Below, piece by piece: positions 44,151 through 52,275 of a stretch of 64,000 nt of DNA; position 1 is the stretch's first letter; every line of letters starts with the position of its first letter. The notes below the pieces were generated by a model. The model was given only the letters and a program-made list of their open reading frames with translations, was not told where the DNA came from and did not search any database. A program made the translations under genes and the position numbers. The stretch lies in assembly GCA_946539855.1 (NCBI GenBank), contig CAMNHV010000001.1:62001-126000 (forward strand), read 5' to 3'. Source of the DNA: CAG-791 sp002449595 (GTDB lineage: Bacteria > Bacillota > Clostridia > Lachnospirales > Lachnospiraceae).

Positions 44151-45089
44151 TTATATGTGCTCCCGGATGAAGGACTCGATCAGATCGTAGACGGGCTGGC
44201 TCCAGAAAGGCCCTTCATGAGGCGCCCCCTCCACAATTGCCGTTGTGACGTCCGCCCCTGCCTGTGCCAGGCGCTCCGCCATGTAAGTGAGCTGCGCGCA
44301 GCTGACGACTTCATCGCTGTCGCCATGCAGAAGGAGGAAGGGAGGATATTTCTTCCCATCCTCAATGTGATGGATCGGGCTCATCGCGGCCAGAATGCGT
44401 TCAAGCGCAGCAGGATCTGGGGAACCGGCCATGGTTCGCATGAACTCAGCAGGGTTTTCCGGTGCTTCTGCTGCCTGTGCCGCTTCTGCCGTCTCTTCCG
44501 CTTCTACAGTCTGCCCGGCCATGTTAACAAACTGCTGCAGCAGCCGGACAAGATCCGAAGGCCCGAAGCAACTGACGACCGCGTTTACCGCGTCCGATTC
44601 TTCCGGGTAGTCCGCACAGCGGAAGGCCGGATCGTCGATGGTCAGCCCGACGAGCTGCGCAAGATTTCCGCCGGAAGAAGTTCCCCAGATCACGACGTGA
44701 TCAGGGTCGATATTGTACTTTTTCCGGTTGGCGCGCAGAAAACGGATCGCCGACTTGACGTCTTTCACACATTCCATCGCGGAACGGCCCGGCTGTCCTT
44801 CCAGCCGGCTCCGGTGGCTTACCGTCGCGATGACATATCCCTTTTTCGCGATCTCGACAAGCTGCGGGAGTTCGTAGCCCAGATCAGGCTTAGTCCAGGC
44901 GCTGCCCTGCACGAAAACGATGAGCGGAAGCGGTTTCTGCCGCTCTTCCTCCGGCAGTTCCCAGTCCCAGGGCATGATCAGCGAAAGCAGCTGCGCTTCG
45001 CCGTCGTGGCAGGCATAGACGATGTCCGGCGTGACGCGGTACTGCCCTTTCATCGAGGGATTGCAGGGAAAACGGAAATCATAAATCAT
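44151..45089 (-). CDS. Alpha/beta hydrolase (acetyl-esterase/lipase-like)
   Basis: The 312-residue protein has the nucleophile elbow WGTSSGGN (about residues 136-143), the oxyanion region IVFVQGSAWTKPD, an acid in LHGDSDEVVSC and the final His in GAPHEGPFW. A Glu/Ala-rich loop (about 195-215) is inserted before the acid residue. It resembles acetyl-xylan/carboxylesterases of the prolyl-oligopeptidase-like family. There is no signal peptide. It follows a small membrane-protein gene on the same strand. Confidence 0.8.
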   Translation of the reverse strand: MIYDFRFPCNPSMKGQYRVTPDIVYACHDGEAQLLSLIMPWDWELPEEERQKPLPLIVFVQGSAWTKPDLGYELPQLVEIAKKGYVIATVSHRSRLEGQPGRSAMECVKDVKSAIRFLRANRKKYNIDPDHVVIWGTSSGGNLAQLVGLTIDDPAFRCADYPEESDAVNAVVSCFGPSDLVRLLQQFVNMAGQTVEAEETAEAAQAAEAPENPAEFMRTMAGSPDPAALERILAAMSPIHHIEDGKKYPPFLLLHGDSDEVVSCAQLTYMAERLAQAGADVTTAIVEGAPHEGPFWSQPVYDLIESFIREHI

Positions 45090-45140
45090 ATTGATCTGCT
45101 CCTTTCAGTCAGTATTATCTTATGAGCAGGCCGGGACGGA

Positions 45141-45665
45141 TCACCAGTTATTGTATGAGGTCTCGTCGTCCACGCCCTGCAGATGCTCTTCGAGACTGCA
45201 GTCACCGTACAATTCTCCGGTCTCGGGATCCAGGAAAAACGTCGTGACGCCGCCGGCCTTGCACAGACCGGTGCAGGTAAACCTTAAGGTGCCGTCTTCC
45301 TCCGTTTCGAGGACCGGCTCCGAGACATCCGTCGGCAGGTTCTTCACTGCCTGGAGGAGGAATTCGATCTGTATGTCTTTATCCGGAAGTGCCGCATTCC
45401 GCTCTTCCGTTCCGGGCTGCTCTTCCGTTCCGGGCTGTTCTTCCGCGCCTTCGCCGCTTTCGGAAGCAGCCTGATCTTCTCCCCAGGCCTTCTTCATCTC
45501 GCGGACGTCGATGCAGACTTTTCGCCGGGCGCGCATGCAGATTCGGAAGTTGATCTGCTGCATATAGCCGCGGTACCACGGCACAAGAAGAATCACCACT
45601 GCGACCGCAATCACAGCAGCTGCTGCCAGCACTATTCTCATGCTCTTTCTTGATTTCTGTTCCAT
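45141..45665 (-). CDS. Membrane-anchored hypothetical protein
   Basis: The 174-residue protein from MEQKSRKSMRIVLAAAAVI has one N-terminal membrane helix (about residues 9-27). Next come a basic region with two Cys (RICMRARRKVCIDV), a Glu/Pro linker repeating E-E-Q-P-G-T, and a C-terminal beta-rich part (RFTCTGLCKAGGVTTFFLD, GELYGDCSLEEHL). No family is recognised. The upstream reading frame continues into a dispersed repeat and is not part of the gene; ATG 45665 was chosen as the first Met before the membrane helix. Confidence 0.55.
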   Translation of the reverse strand: MEQKSRKSMRIVLAAAAVIAVAVVILLVPWYRGYMQQINFRICMRARRKVCIDVREMKKAWGEDQAASESGEGAEEQPGTEEQPGTEERNAALPDKDIQIEFLLQAVKNLPTDVSEPVLETEEDGTLRFTCTGLCKAGGVTTFFLDPETGELYGDCSLEEHLQGVDDETSYNNW

Positions 45666-45689
45666 ACAGCTATTGTACCTCATATCCCG

Positions 45690-46140
45690 GCTGGCTGGGA
45701 GCGAATACTTCCGGGGCGGAGGGCCCGCTGCGGTAGCAGATGCGTTCCCCAACTTGTTTTCCAAACCGATCGGGAGCGAAGAATTGTATGGGAACACTGT
45801 CAATGCGGTAGCTCACCTGCTCCACGAGACAGCCTGGCAGGCGGCTTCGAGCGAATACTTTCGGGCCAGAAGGCCCGCTGCGGTAGCAGATGCGTTCCCC
45901 TGCAAGCTCTCTCAGCCTCGAGCGAGCGAATACTTCTAGGGGAACACTGTCAATGCGGTAGCTCACCTGCTCCACGAAACAGCCTGGCAGGCGGTTTCGA
46001 GCGAATACGTCCGGGCAGGAGGGCCCGCTGCGGTAGCAGAAGTGTTCCCCAACTTGTTTTCCGAACCGATCGGGAGCGAAGAATTGTATGGGAACACTAT
46101 CAATGCGGTAGCACATCGACCTCACGGGAGGTCCGAGCAA
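45690..46140. repeat. Dispersed ~150-bp intergenic repeat, locus C
   Basis: Three copies stand in the opposite orientation to locus B, with GAGCGAATACTT, GCGGTAGCAGATGCGTTCCC, AACTTGTTTTCC, ACCGATCGGGAGCGAA and GGGAACACTGTCAATGCGGT. It fills the space between the divergent membrane-protein gene and trmB. Confidence 0.8.
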
Positions 46141-46206
46141 ATATGGCACAGCCAGGTATGGTATAATTAGCCGAATTAAAACAGAAAAAAACAAGGAGAA
46201 GTCCAC

Positions 46207-46956
46207 ATGCGACTTAGAAATATCCCCCGCGCAAAAGAGGAACTCGCCGGCAGCGACTGGGTCGTCCAGATCCCGGAAGAAATGCCCGGAAACTGGCGCA
46301 GCCTCTACACTCAGAATTCCGCAGAGTCAGACACTTCTTCAACAGAAGATGATCAATCAGAAGGCAGCCAGACAGAAGGCAGCGCCTCAAAAGGCGCTGG
46401 CAGTGCAAAAGAAATTACTCGCCTCCCCCTCCATCTCGAGATCGGCACCGGGAAGGGCCGCTTTATCATGGAGAAGGCCGCCCGCGAGCCGAACGTGGCT
46501 TTCGTCGGGCTAGAGAAGTATTCGAGCGTGCTGCTGCGGCTTCTTGAGAAGCAGCAGGAGGCGGCGCTTCCGAACCTGCGGCTCATTCGCGGCGAAGCGG
46601 AGCTCATTGGCACTTACTTCGCACCCGGCGAAGTCGACCGGATCTATCTGAATTTCTCGGATCCCTGGCCGAAGGACCGCCACGCGAACCGGCGCCTTCC
46701 GTCCCGCGTCTTCCTGGACCGCTATGACGGGATCCTCGCGCAGGACGGCACGATAGAATTCAAGACGGACCAGCGCCCGCTCTTCGACTTCGCTGTCGAG
46801 CAGGTCGCGGGAAGTCCTTTCGAGATCGTACAGCTGACCTATGACCTGCATCATGATCCCTCCATGAACGAGGGCAATATCATGACCGAATATGAAGAGA
46901 AATTCTCAAAGAAGGGAAACCTGATCTGCAAGTACATCCTCCGCAAGCGGGGATAA
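46207..46956 (+). CDS. trmB: tRNA (guanine-N7)-methyltransferase TrmB
   Basis: This SAM-dependent enzyme makes m7G46 in tRNA. Motifs are LHLEIGTGKGRFI (SAM loop, about 76-88), FVGLEKY, YLNFSDPWPKDRHANRRL (the DPWPK signature) and a C-terminal EEKFSKKGNLICKYI. Between the first part and the SAM loop is a Ser/Glu/Asp/Gly-rich insert (about residues 37-68) that most TrmB proteins lack. The ATG follows AAGGAGAAGTCCAC. A palindrome series lies downstream. Confidence 0.92.
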   Translation: MRLRNIPRAKEELAGSDWVVQIPEEMPGNWRSLYTQNSAESDTSSTEDDQSEGSQTEGSASKGAGSAKEITRLPLHLEIGTGKGRFIMEKAAREPNVAFVGLEKYSSVLLRLLEKQQEAALPNLRLIRGEAELIGTYFAPGEVDRIYLNFSDPWPKDRHANRRLPSRVFLDRYDGILAQDGTIEFKTDQRPLFDFAVEQVAGSPFEIVQLTYDLHHDPSMNEGNIMTEYEEKFSKKGNLICKYILRKRG

Positions 46957-46963
46957 GTTTGAC

Positions 46964-47053
46964 TACGCCGTACGGCGTAATATATAATTTCATATAGTAA
47001 TCTTCGCCGTACGGCACAATTTCAGGGCAACTGTTAATTCTTCGCCGTGCGGC
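46964..47053. promoter_or_regulatory. Three palindromic operator-like sites
   Basis: TACGCCGTACGGCGTA (46964-46979), GCCGTACGGC (47006-47015) and GCCGTGCGGC (47044-47053) are spaced 38-39 bases centre to centre, ahead of a small HTH gene. The spacing and symmetry fit cooperative binding by the XRE protein. Confidence 0.6.
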
Positions 47054-47082
47054 TAAATTTGTTTAATGAAAGACTTTTCTCT

Positions 47083-47334
47083 ATGAAAATTACAGACGCC
47101 TCCTGCTTTGGAAAAGCAATACAGCAACGGCGAAAAGAGCTGCATTATACACAGGCTTTTCTCGCTGAATTCAGCGGATTGAGCGTAAGTTTCATATCCG
47201 ACCTGGAAAATGGAAAGAGTACTGCTGAACTTGGAAAAGCACTGTTTCTAATGAATCTGCTTGGCCTGGACTGCAGTATTGATCCCAGAAATGACCTCTC
47301 TAAAAGTGATGAAAGAATACTTGATAAAAACTAA
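47083..47334 (+). CDS. HipB-like XRE regulator (orphan)
   Basis: The 83-residue protein from MKITDASCFGKAIQQRRKE is a HipB-type HTH: FGKAIQQRRKELHYTQAFLA, EFSGLSVSFISDLENGKST and a C-terminal hydrophobic end (ALFLMNLLGLDCSIDP). HipB proteins are antitoxins paired with the HipA kinase, but no hipA follows. The gene overlaps the start of the carboxypeptidase gene by 26 bases in a different frame. The palindromes upstream suggest autoregulation and control of the carboxypeptidase. Confidence 0.7.
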   Translation: MKITDASCFGKAIQQRRKELHYTQAFLAEFSGLSVSFISDLENGKSTAELGKALFLMNLLGLDCSIDPRNDLSKSDERILDKN

Positions 47335-48997
47335 GCTTACCGCATTGATCCTGTGCTCCTCGCTGCTGCTTCCTGCACTTCCCGCGCAGGCGGAAGTGGC
47401 GGACACCACAACCGCGCAGGAGGCTGGCTCCGCCGAAGCGGCAGGTTCCGAAGAAACAACAGAAACCACACAGCCCGCAAATCTCCACCCCTCCGTCTAC
47501 ATCGTGGGCGAGGACGGGATCGAGGACGTGAACGCCGAGGCGGAGCAGCGGCTCCTGATTCCGGCGGAGAGCGACAGCTGGGAGAACTGGCCCGCTGCGC
47601 CGCAGATCAGCGCCGAGGCCGCGGTTCTTATGGACGCGGAGACCGGCACGGTTCTTTATGCCAAGAATCCGCATGAAAAGCTCTATCCCGCCAGCACAAC
47701 GAAGCTCCTCACGGTACTTCTCGCTTACGAAAACCTGGATCTTAGCCAGCCGTTGACCTTTTCCTATAGTGCGGTGCATGACGTGCCGTGGGACGGCTCC
47801 AACATGGGCATGGACGCGGGCGAGGTCATCACGGCGGAGCAGACGATGTACGGCGTCATGGTCGCTTCCGCGAATGAGGGCGCGAGCGCGCTTGCGGAGG
47901 CTGTCGCCGGCTCGGTCACGGATTTCGCGCAGCTCATGAACGCCCGTGCGCTGCAGCTCGGCTGCCAGGACACGCACTTCACGAACGCGAACGGGCTTCA
48001 CGCGCCGGATCACTACACGACGGCGTACGACCTCGCGCTGATCGCGCGCGCTTATTTCTCGCACGACATTCTGTCGAAGATCGCCGGCACCGCGCGCTAC
48101 CACATCGAGCCGACTGCGACGCAGCCTGATGATATCTGGATGAACAGCACGAACTTTTTCCTGAACGGGGAGCTGCAGCTGGAAGGCATGATCGGCGGCA
48201 AGACCGGCTACACGTCCCAGGCGCGCTCCTGCCTCGTCACCTGCGCGGAGAAGAACGGCCGCAAGCTCATCTGCGCGATCATGCGCGAAGAGCCGCCGGC
48301 GCAGTACCTCGACACCGCGACGCTGATGAACTACGGCGCGCAGTCGTTCCGCGCGCTCTACGACACCGCGTCCATCGGCGGATTTCATGCGGCGACAGGG
48401 GATCTGTTTTCCATTCGCTCCTCTCTGCCTGTGATCCTGCCGGCTGCGGCGGACGATTCAGAAATAGAAGCTTCTGTCCGATATCTTGAGGTGCAGGAAC
48501 CGGTTGCTTCTTCGGAGCAGTCTCCGGCAGATCCTGCTCTGGCCCAGGAATCCCATGCGGACCCCACCACCCAGCCCGGCTCCACCACCCTCCCGCAAGG
48601 AGCTCGCAAGATCGGCGAGATCATTTATTCTTTTCACGGAAAAGAGATCGGCAGTGCTGACCTCCTGTTTACGCCTGCCGTGAAGTCTGATATTTCTTCT
48701 TTCACTGCGACGCCCGACGTGCAGCTCCCCTCCTGGGCGAACTGGTTCGCGCGCCGCACCGGAAACACGATCTACCTGCACCTGCCGCACATCCTGCTCT
48801 CGATCGTCGGGGCGGCGGCTTTGTTCATTCTCTTTATGCTGACACTGTCCCTCATCGGGTCCTTCAATTTCACGACGACGGAGCGCGCGCGCAGGCACTC
48901 GCGCCGCCACGTCTGGAACAGAAAAGCGCGCCGTCACAGGACGCGCCAGCTCTCCTTCCGCAGCTATGACGGGACGGACGACAATGACCATATTTAA
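47309..48997 (+). CDS. D-alanyl-D-alanine carboxypeptidase (class A PBP)
   Basis: The protein of 562 residues has an N-terminal signal segment (about 8-28) and a serine DD-carboxypeptidase domain. S129-T-T-K132 (PASTTK), S187-A-N189 (ASANEG) and K298-T-G300 (GGKTGYT) are all present, so it should trim peptidoglycan pentapeptides at the outer membrane face. Unlike most family members it ends with a second membrane helix (about 495-520) and a Arg/His-rich cytoplasmic tail. The start M-K-E-Y-L is chosen to place the signal peptide at the N-terminus; it overlaps the HipB-like gene. Confidence 0.88.
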   Translation: MKEYLIKTKLTALILCSSLLLPALPAQAEVADTTTAQEAGSAEAAGSEETTETTQPANLHPSVYIVGEDGIEDVNAEAEQRLLIPAESDSWENWPAAPQISAEAAVLMDAETGTVLYAKNPHEKLYPASTTKLLTVLLAYENLDLSQPLTFSYSAVHDVPWDGSNMGMDAGEVITAEQTMYGVMVASANEGASALAEAVAGSVTDFAQLMNARALQLGCQDTHFTNANGLHAPDHYTTAYDLALIARAYFSHDILSKIAGTARYHIEPTATQPDDIWMNSTNFFLNGELQLEGMIGGKTGYTSQARSCLVTCAEKNGRKLICAIMREEPPAQYLDTATLMNYGAQSFRALYDTASIGGFHAATGDLFSIRSSLPVILPAAADDSEIEASVRYLEVQEPVASSEQSPADPALAQESHADPTTQPGSTTLPQGARKIGEIIYSFHGKEIGSADLLFTPAVKSDISSFTATPDVQLPSWANWFARRTGNTIYLHLPHILLSIVGAAALFILFMLTLSLIGSFNFTTTERARRHSRRHVWNRKARRHRTRQLSFRSYDGTDDNDHI

Positions 48998-49100
48998 GTG
49001 AAGCAGACGCCCTTATCCAGCACCCTGCCATCGTGACAGAGAATGTCTGGACCGAAAGTCTTGATAAGGGAAAAGACTTCTCCCGGAAAAGATCAAAACA

Positions 49101-49140
49101 AATCTCCCCTGCAGACCTGTTCCGCAGGGAAGATTCTTTT
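49101..49140. terminator. Terminator between the carboxypeptidase and gyrA
   Basis: AATCTCCCCTGC and GCAGGGAAGATT pair, followed by CTTTTC on the plus strand and by A/T tracts on the other side. It can serve the convergent transcripts. Confidence 0.6.
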
Positions 49141-49182
49141 CAAATCTTATGTGCCGGGTTCTTCCGAACCTTCAATTCCTGT

Positions 49183-51816
49183 TTACTCCGTTTCAGAGGC
49201 CTCAGCACTTTCGTCCCCGGACTCCGCTTCCGCCTCGTCGGCCTCTTCGCCCTCGGATTTCTCGAGCTCCTCAGCCTCCTCGAGTTCCTCGACTTCTTCG
49301 ATTTCCTCGACTTCCTCCGCCTCGTCCGCGTCCTCGACTTCCTCGACTTCCGCGTACGCCGCGTCCTCATCCTCCTCTTCCGCACGCACCTTCGCGATTT
49401 TCGCGACGGTGACACCGGGCGCGAGATTGATGAGCTTGACGCCGGAGGTGATGCGGCTCATCGTGCGGATGTCGCTCATGCGGATCCGGATGATGATGCC
49501 CGCCGTGGTGATCATCATGATCTCCTGCTCGTCCGTGACGGCCTTGACGCCCATGACCTTGCCGGTCTTCTCTGTGATCTTGTAGCACTTGAGGCCGAGG
49601 CCGGCGCGCTTCTGAAGACGGAAGTCCTCGAGCGCGGAGCGCTTGCCCATGCCTTTTTCAGAGACGATCAGGAGAGAGTCGCCCTGCGTGTCGATCTGCA
49701 TGCCGACGACCTCGTCGTCGCCGCGCAGCTTGATGCCGGTGACGCCCTGCGACGCCCTGCCGAGCGGCCGAAGGTCGGTCTCCTTGAATCGGATGCACAT
49801 GCCGTTCTTCGTGACGATGAAGATGTGCGAGTCGTTGTTGGTCTGCTTCACCTCGATGAGCTCGTCGTCCTCGCGCAGATTGATCGCGATCAGGCCCTTG
49901 CGCCGGATGTTCTGGTACTCCATGATCGGCGTCTTCTTGACGATGCCCTTCTTCGTGACCATGAACAGGTTCTGCGTCTCGATATAGTCCGTCAGCGGGA
50001 TCAGCGCCGCGATCTTCTCGCCCGGCATCAGGTCAAGCAGGTTGACGATCGCCGTGCCGCGCGAAGTGCGGGAGCCCTCCGGGATCTCGTAGGTCTTTAA
50101 CCGGTAGACACGTCCTTTATTCGTGAGGAAAAGCACATAGCTGTGGTTCGAGGTCATCAGCAGATCTTCGATGTTGTCCTTGTCGATCGTCTGGATGCCC
50201 TTGATCCCGCGGCCGCCGCGGTTCTGCACGTGGAAGTTGTCCATCGTCATGCGCTTGATGTAGCCGAGCTCGGTGCGCGCGATCACGACGTTGTCGTTCG
50301 GGACGAGATCCTCGATGTTGATGTCGCTCATGTCGATCTCGATTCGGCTGCGGCGGTCGTCGCCGTACTTCTCCGCGATCTCGTTCAGCTCGTCGCGAAT
50401 GACGCCGAGCAGCAGCTTCTTGTCGCCGAGGATCGCCCGCAGACGATCGATCGTTTTGAGAAGCTCTTGATGCTCGTTTTCAAGCTTTTCCCGCTCTAAT
50501 CCTGTCAGAGCGCGGAGACGCATGTCCACGATGGCCTGCGCCTGCACGTCGTCGAGACCAAATCTCTCGATCAGGCGGTTCTTCGCCTCCTGCACGTTCG
50601 GGCTGTGCCGGATGATGTCGACGACTTCGTCGATATTGTCGAGCGCGATGAGCAGTCCCTGCAGAATGTGGTCGCGTTCCTCCGCTTTGTTCAGGTCGTA
50701 TTTAGTCCTGCGGGTGACGACGTCCTCCTGGTGGAGCAGGTAGTGCGTCAGCATCTCCTTCAGGTTCATGACCTTCGGCTGGTTCCCGACGAGGGAGAGC
50801 ATGATGACGCCGAACGTGTCCTGCAGCTGTGTGTGCTTGTAGAGGTGGTTCAGGACCACGCCCGCGTTGACGTCATGCCGCAGCTCGATGACGATGCGCA
50901 TGCCCTCGCGGTCGGATTCGTCGCGCAGGTCCGTGATGCCATCGATCTTCTTGTCGCGGACGAGTTCCGCGATCTTCGTGATCAGGTTCGCCTTGTTGAC
51001 GAGATAGGGGAGTTCCGTGACGACGATCCGGCTCTTGCCGTTCGCCATCGGCTCGATGTCCGTCACCGCACGGGTGATGACCTTGCCCCTGCCGGTGCGG
51101 TACGCTTCGCGCGCGCCCGCCGTTCCCATGATAATGCCGCCGGTCGGGAAGTCCGGCGCCTTCACGATCGGAAGAAGCTCCTCGATGTCCGTGTCGCGGT
51201 CTTCCTCGATCTTGTTCTCGATCATCTTGTTGCAGGCCTGGATCACCTCGCGCAGATTGTGCGGAGGAATGTTCGTCGCCATGCCGACCGCGATACCGGT
51301 CGTGCCATTCACAAGCAGAGAAGGAAATCTCGCCGGAAGGACCGCCGGCTCCTTCTCCGTCTCATCAAAGTTCGGGACGAAGTCGACCGTGTCCTTGTTC
51401 AGGTCCGCGAGCATCTCCATGCTCATCTTCGTGAGGCGGGCCTCCGTGTAACGCATCGCCGCCGCGCCATCGCCGTCGACCGACCCGAAGTTCCCGTGGC
51501 CATCCACGAGCGGATACCGCATCGACCACGGCTGCGCCATATACACCAGCGCACCATAGATCGACGAATCGCCGTGCGGGTGATATTTACCCATCGTATC
51601 ACCGACGATACGAGCGCACTTTCTGTGCGGCTTGTCCGGCCCGTTGTTCAGCTCCGCCATTGCGTACAGAATCCTTCTCTGCACGGGCTTCAGTCCATCT
51701 CTCACATCCGGAAGCGCCCGCTGCGCGATAACGCTCATCGCGTAATCGATGTACGAGCTCTCCATCGTTTTTTGCAAGTCTACGTCTTTGATCCTGTCAA
51801 ATACGTTGTCTTCCAT
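49183..51816 (-). CDS. gyrA: DNA gyrase subunit A
   Basis: The 877-residue subunit cuts and rejoins the DNA gate segment. The catalytic Tyr123 sits in AMRYTEARL, and the QRDR region reads KYHPHGDSSIYGALVYM. The GyrA box, which wraps DNA, is VQNRGGRGIKG instead of the usual Q-R-R-G-G-K-G. The C-terminal beta-pinwheel is followed by a long Glu/Asp/Ser tail. The acidic position after S-S-I-Y is Gly here. Its leader contains a 46-bp triplicate and the branched dyad, downstream of gyrB. Confidence 0.95.
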   Translation of the reverse strand: MEDNVFDRIKDVDLQKTMESSYIDYAMSVIAQRALPDVRDGLKPVQRRILYAMAELNNGPDKPHRKCARIVGDTMGKYHPHGDSSIYGALVYMAQPWSMRYPLVDGHGNFGSVDGDGAAAMRYTEARLTKMSMEMLADLNKDTVDFVPNFDETEKEPAVLPARFPSLLVNGTTGIAVGMATNIPPHNLREVIQACNKMIENKIEEDRDTDIEELLPIVKAPDFPTGGIIMGTAGAREAYRTGRGKVITRAVTDIEPMANGKSRIVVTELPYLVNKANLITKIAELVRDKKIDGITDLRDESDREGMRIVIELRHDVNAGVVLNHLYKHTQLQDTFGVIMLSLVGNQPKVMNLKEMLTHYLLHQEDVVTRRTKYDLNKAEERDHILQGLLIALDNIDEVVDIIRHSPNVQEAKNRLIERFGLDDVQAQAIVDMRLRALTGLEREKLENEHQELLKTIDRLRAILGDKKLLLGVIRDELNEIAEKYGDDRRSRIEIDMSDINIEDLVPNDNVVIARTELGYIKRMTMDNFHVQNRGGRGIKGIQTIDKDNIEDLLMTSNHSYVLFLTNKGRVYRLKTYEIPEGSRTSRGTAIVNLLDLMPGEKIAALIPLTDYIETQNLFMVTKKGIVKKTPIMEYQNIRRKGLIAINLREDDELIEVKQTNNDSHIFIVTKNGMCIRFKETDLRPLGRASQGVTGIKLRGDDEVVGMQIDTQGDSLLIVSEKGMGKRSALEDFRLQKRAGLGLKCYKITEKTGKVMGVKAVTDEQEIMMITTAGIIIRIRMSDIRTMSRITSGVKLINLAPGVTVAKIAKVRAEEEDEDAAYAEVEEVEDADEAEEVEEIEEVEELEEAEELEKSEGEEADEAEAESGDESAEASETE

Positions 51817-51878
51817 CTTGATTCCTCTTGATATAACTTCTATCTATTCTCTCTAAATCTATTAACTCAATTAATTAA

Positions 51879-52016
51879 CTTCTATCCGTTCTCTTAATAA
51901 TTATCACTATTAATGTAGTATCAGCTTCTACCCGTTCTCTTAATAATTTGCACTATTAATATAGTATTAGCTTCTACCCGTTCTTCTAACTATTAGCACT
52001 ATTTTTAAAACTATAT
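51879..52016. repeat. 46-bp tandem triplicate in the gyrB-gyrA interval
   Basis: Three units of 46 bases begin CTTCTAYCCGTTCTCTTAAT and contain CACTATTAAT and TAGTAT; the third is degenerate. They are AT-rich and non-coding, and lie just before gyrA, so they are in its leader. Confidence 0.65.
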
Positions 52017-52022
52017 GTATTA

Positions 52023-52268
52023 ACCGGCAGCCGGAGCATACTCCGCAGACTGCCTTGAGTGAGCACTTGGAAGTACTTGATGAACGGATGGCGAAGGGCG
52101 GGTCGAGGCCTGCAAATATTGCAGGCCGAGTTGGCCTATTGTCTGAGGTGTCTTTTCATCAGAAAAGACACCGAGTTTGGCGCATTGCCCGCCCGAAGCC
52201 ATACGTGAATCTTAGTACTTCCGTGCGATACGGGTTGGCAGTCGGCGGAGTATGCTCCGGGCTGCCGG
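52023..52268. ncRNA. Branched 245-nt dyad between gyrB and gyrA
   Basis: The ends are 31-32-base inverted repeats (ACCGGCAGCCGGAGCATACT... and its complement), with one gap and one mismatch. Inside are a paired block ATGGC-GAA-GGGCGGG with CCCGCCC-GAA-GCCAT, and two perfect hairpins, GGCCTGCAA/TTGCAGGCC (52107-52128) and GGTGTCTTTTC/GAAAAGACACC (52147-52172). The whole can fold as one multi-branched RNA on the gyrBA transcript, or it is a MITE-like element. It starts 8 bases after the gyrB stop. No other copy is seen in the window. Confidence 0.55.
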
Positions 52269-52275
52269 CTCTGTA

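Noticed and set aside
47083..47334. HipBA toxin-antitoxin module
   Set aside because: No hipA kinase follows; the next gene is a carboxypeptidase.
49033..50100. Long plus-strand open frame opposite gyrA (Leu/Asp/Phe-rich)
   Set aside because: It is an antisense shadow of the acidic GyrA C-terminal tail.
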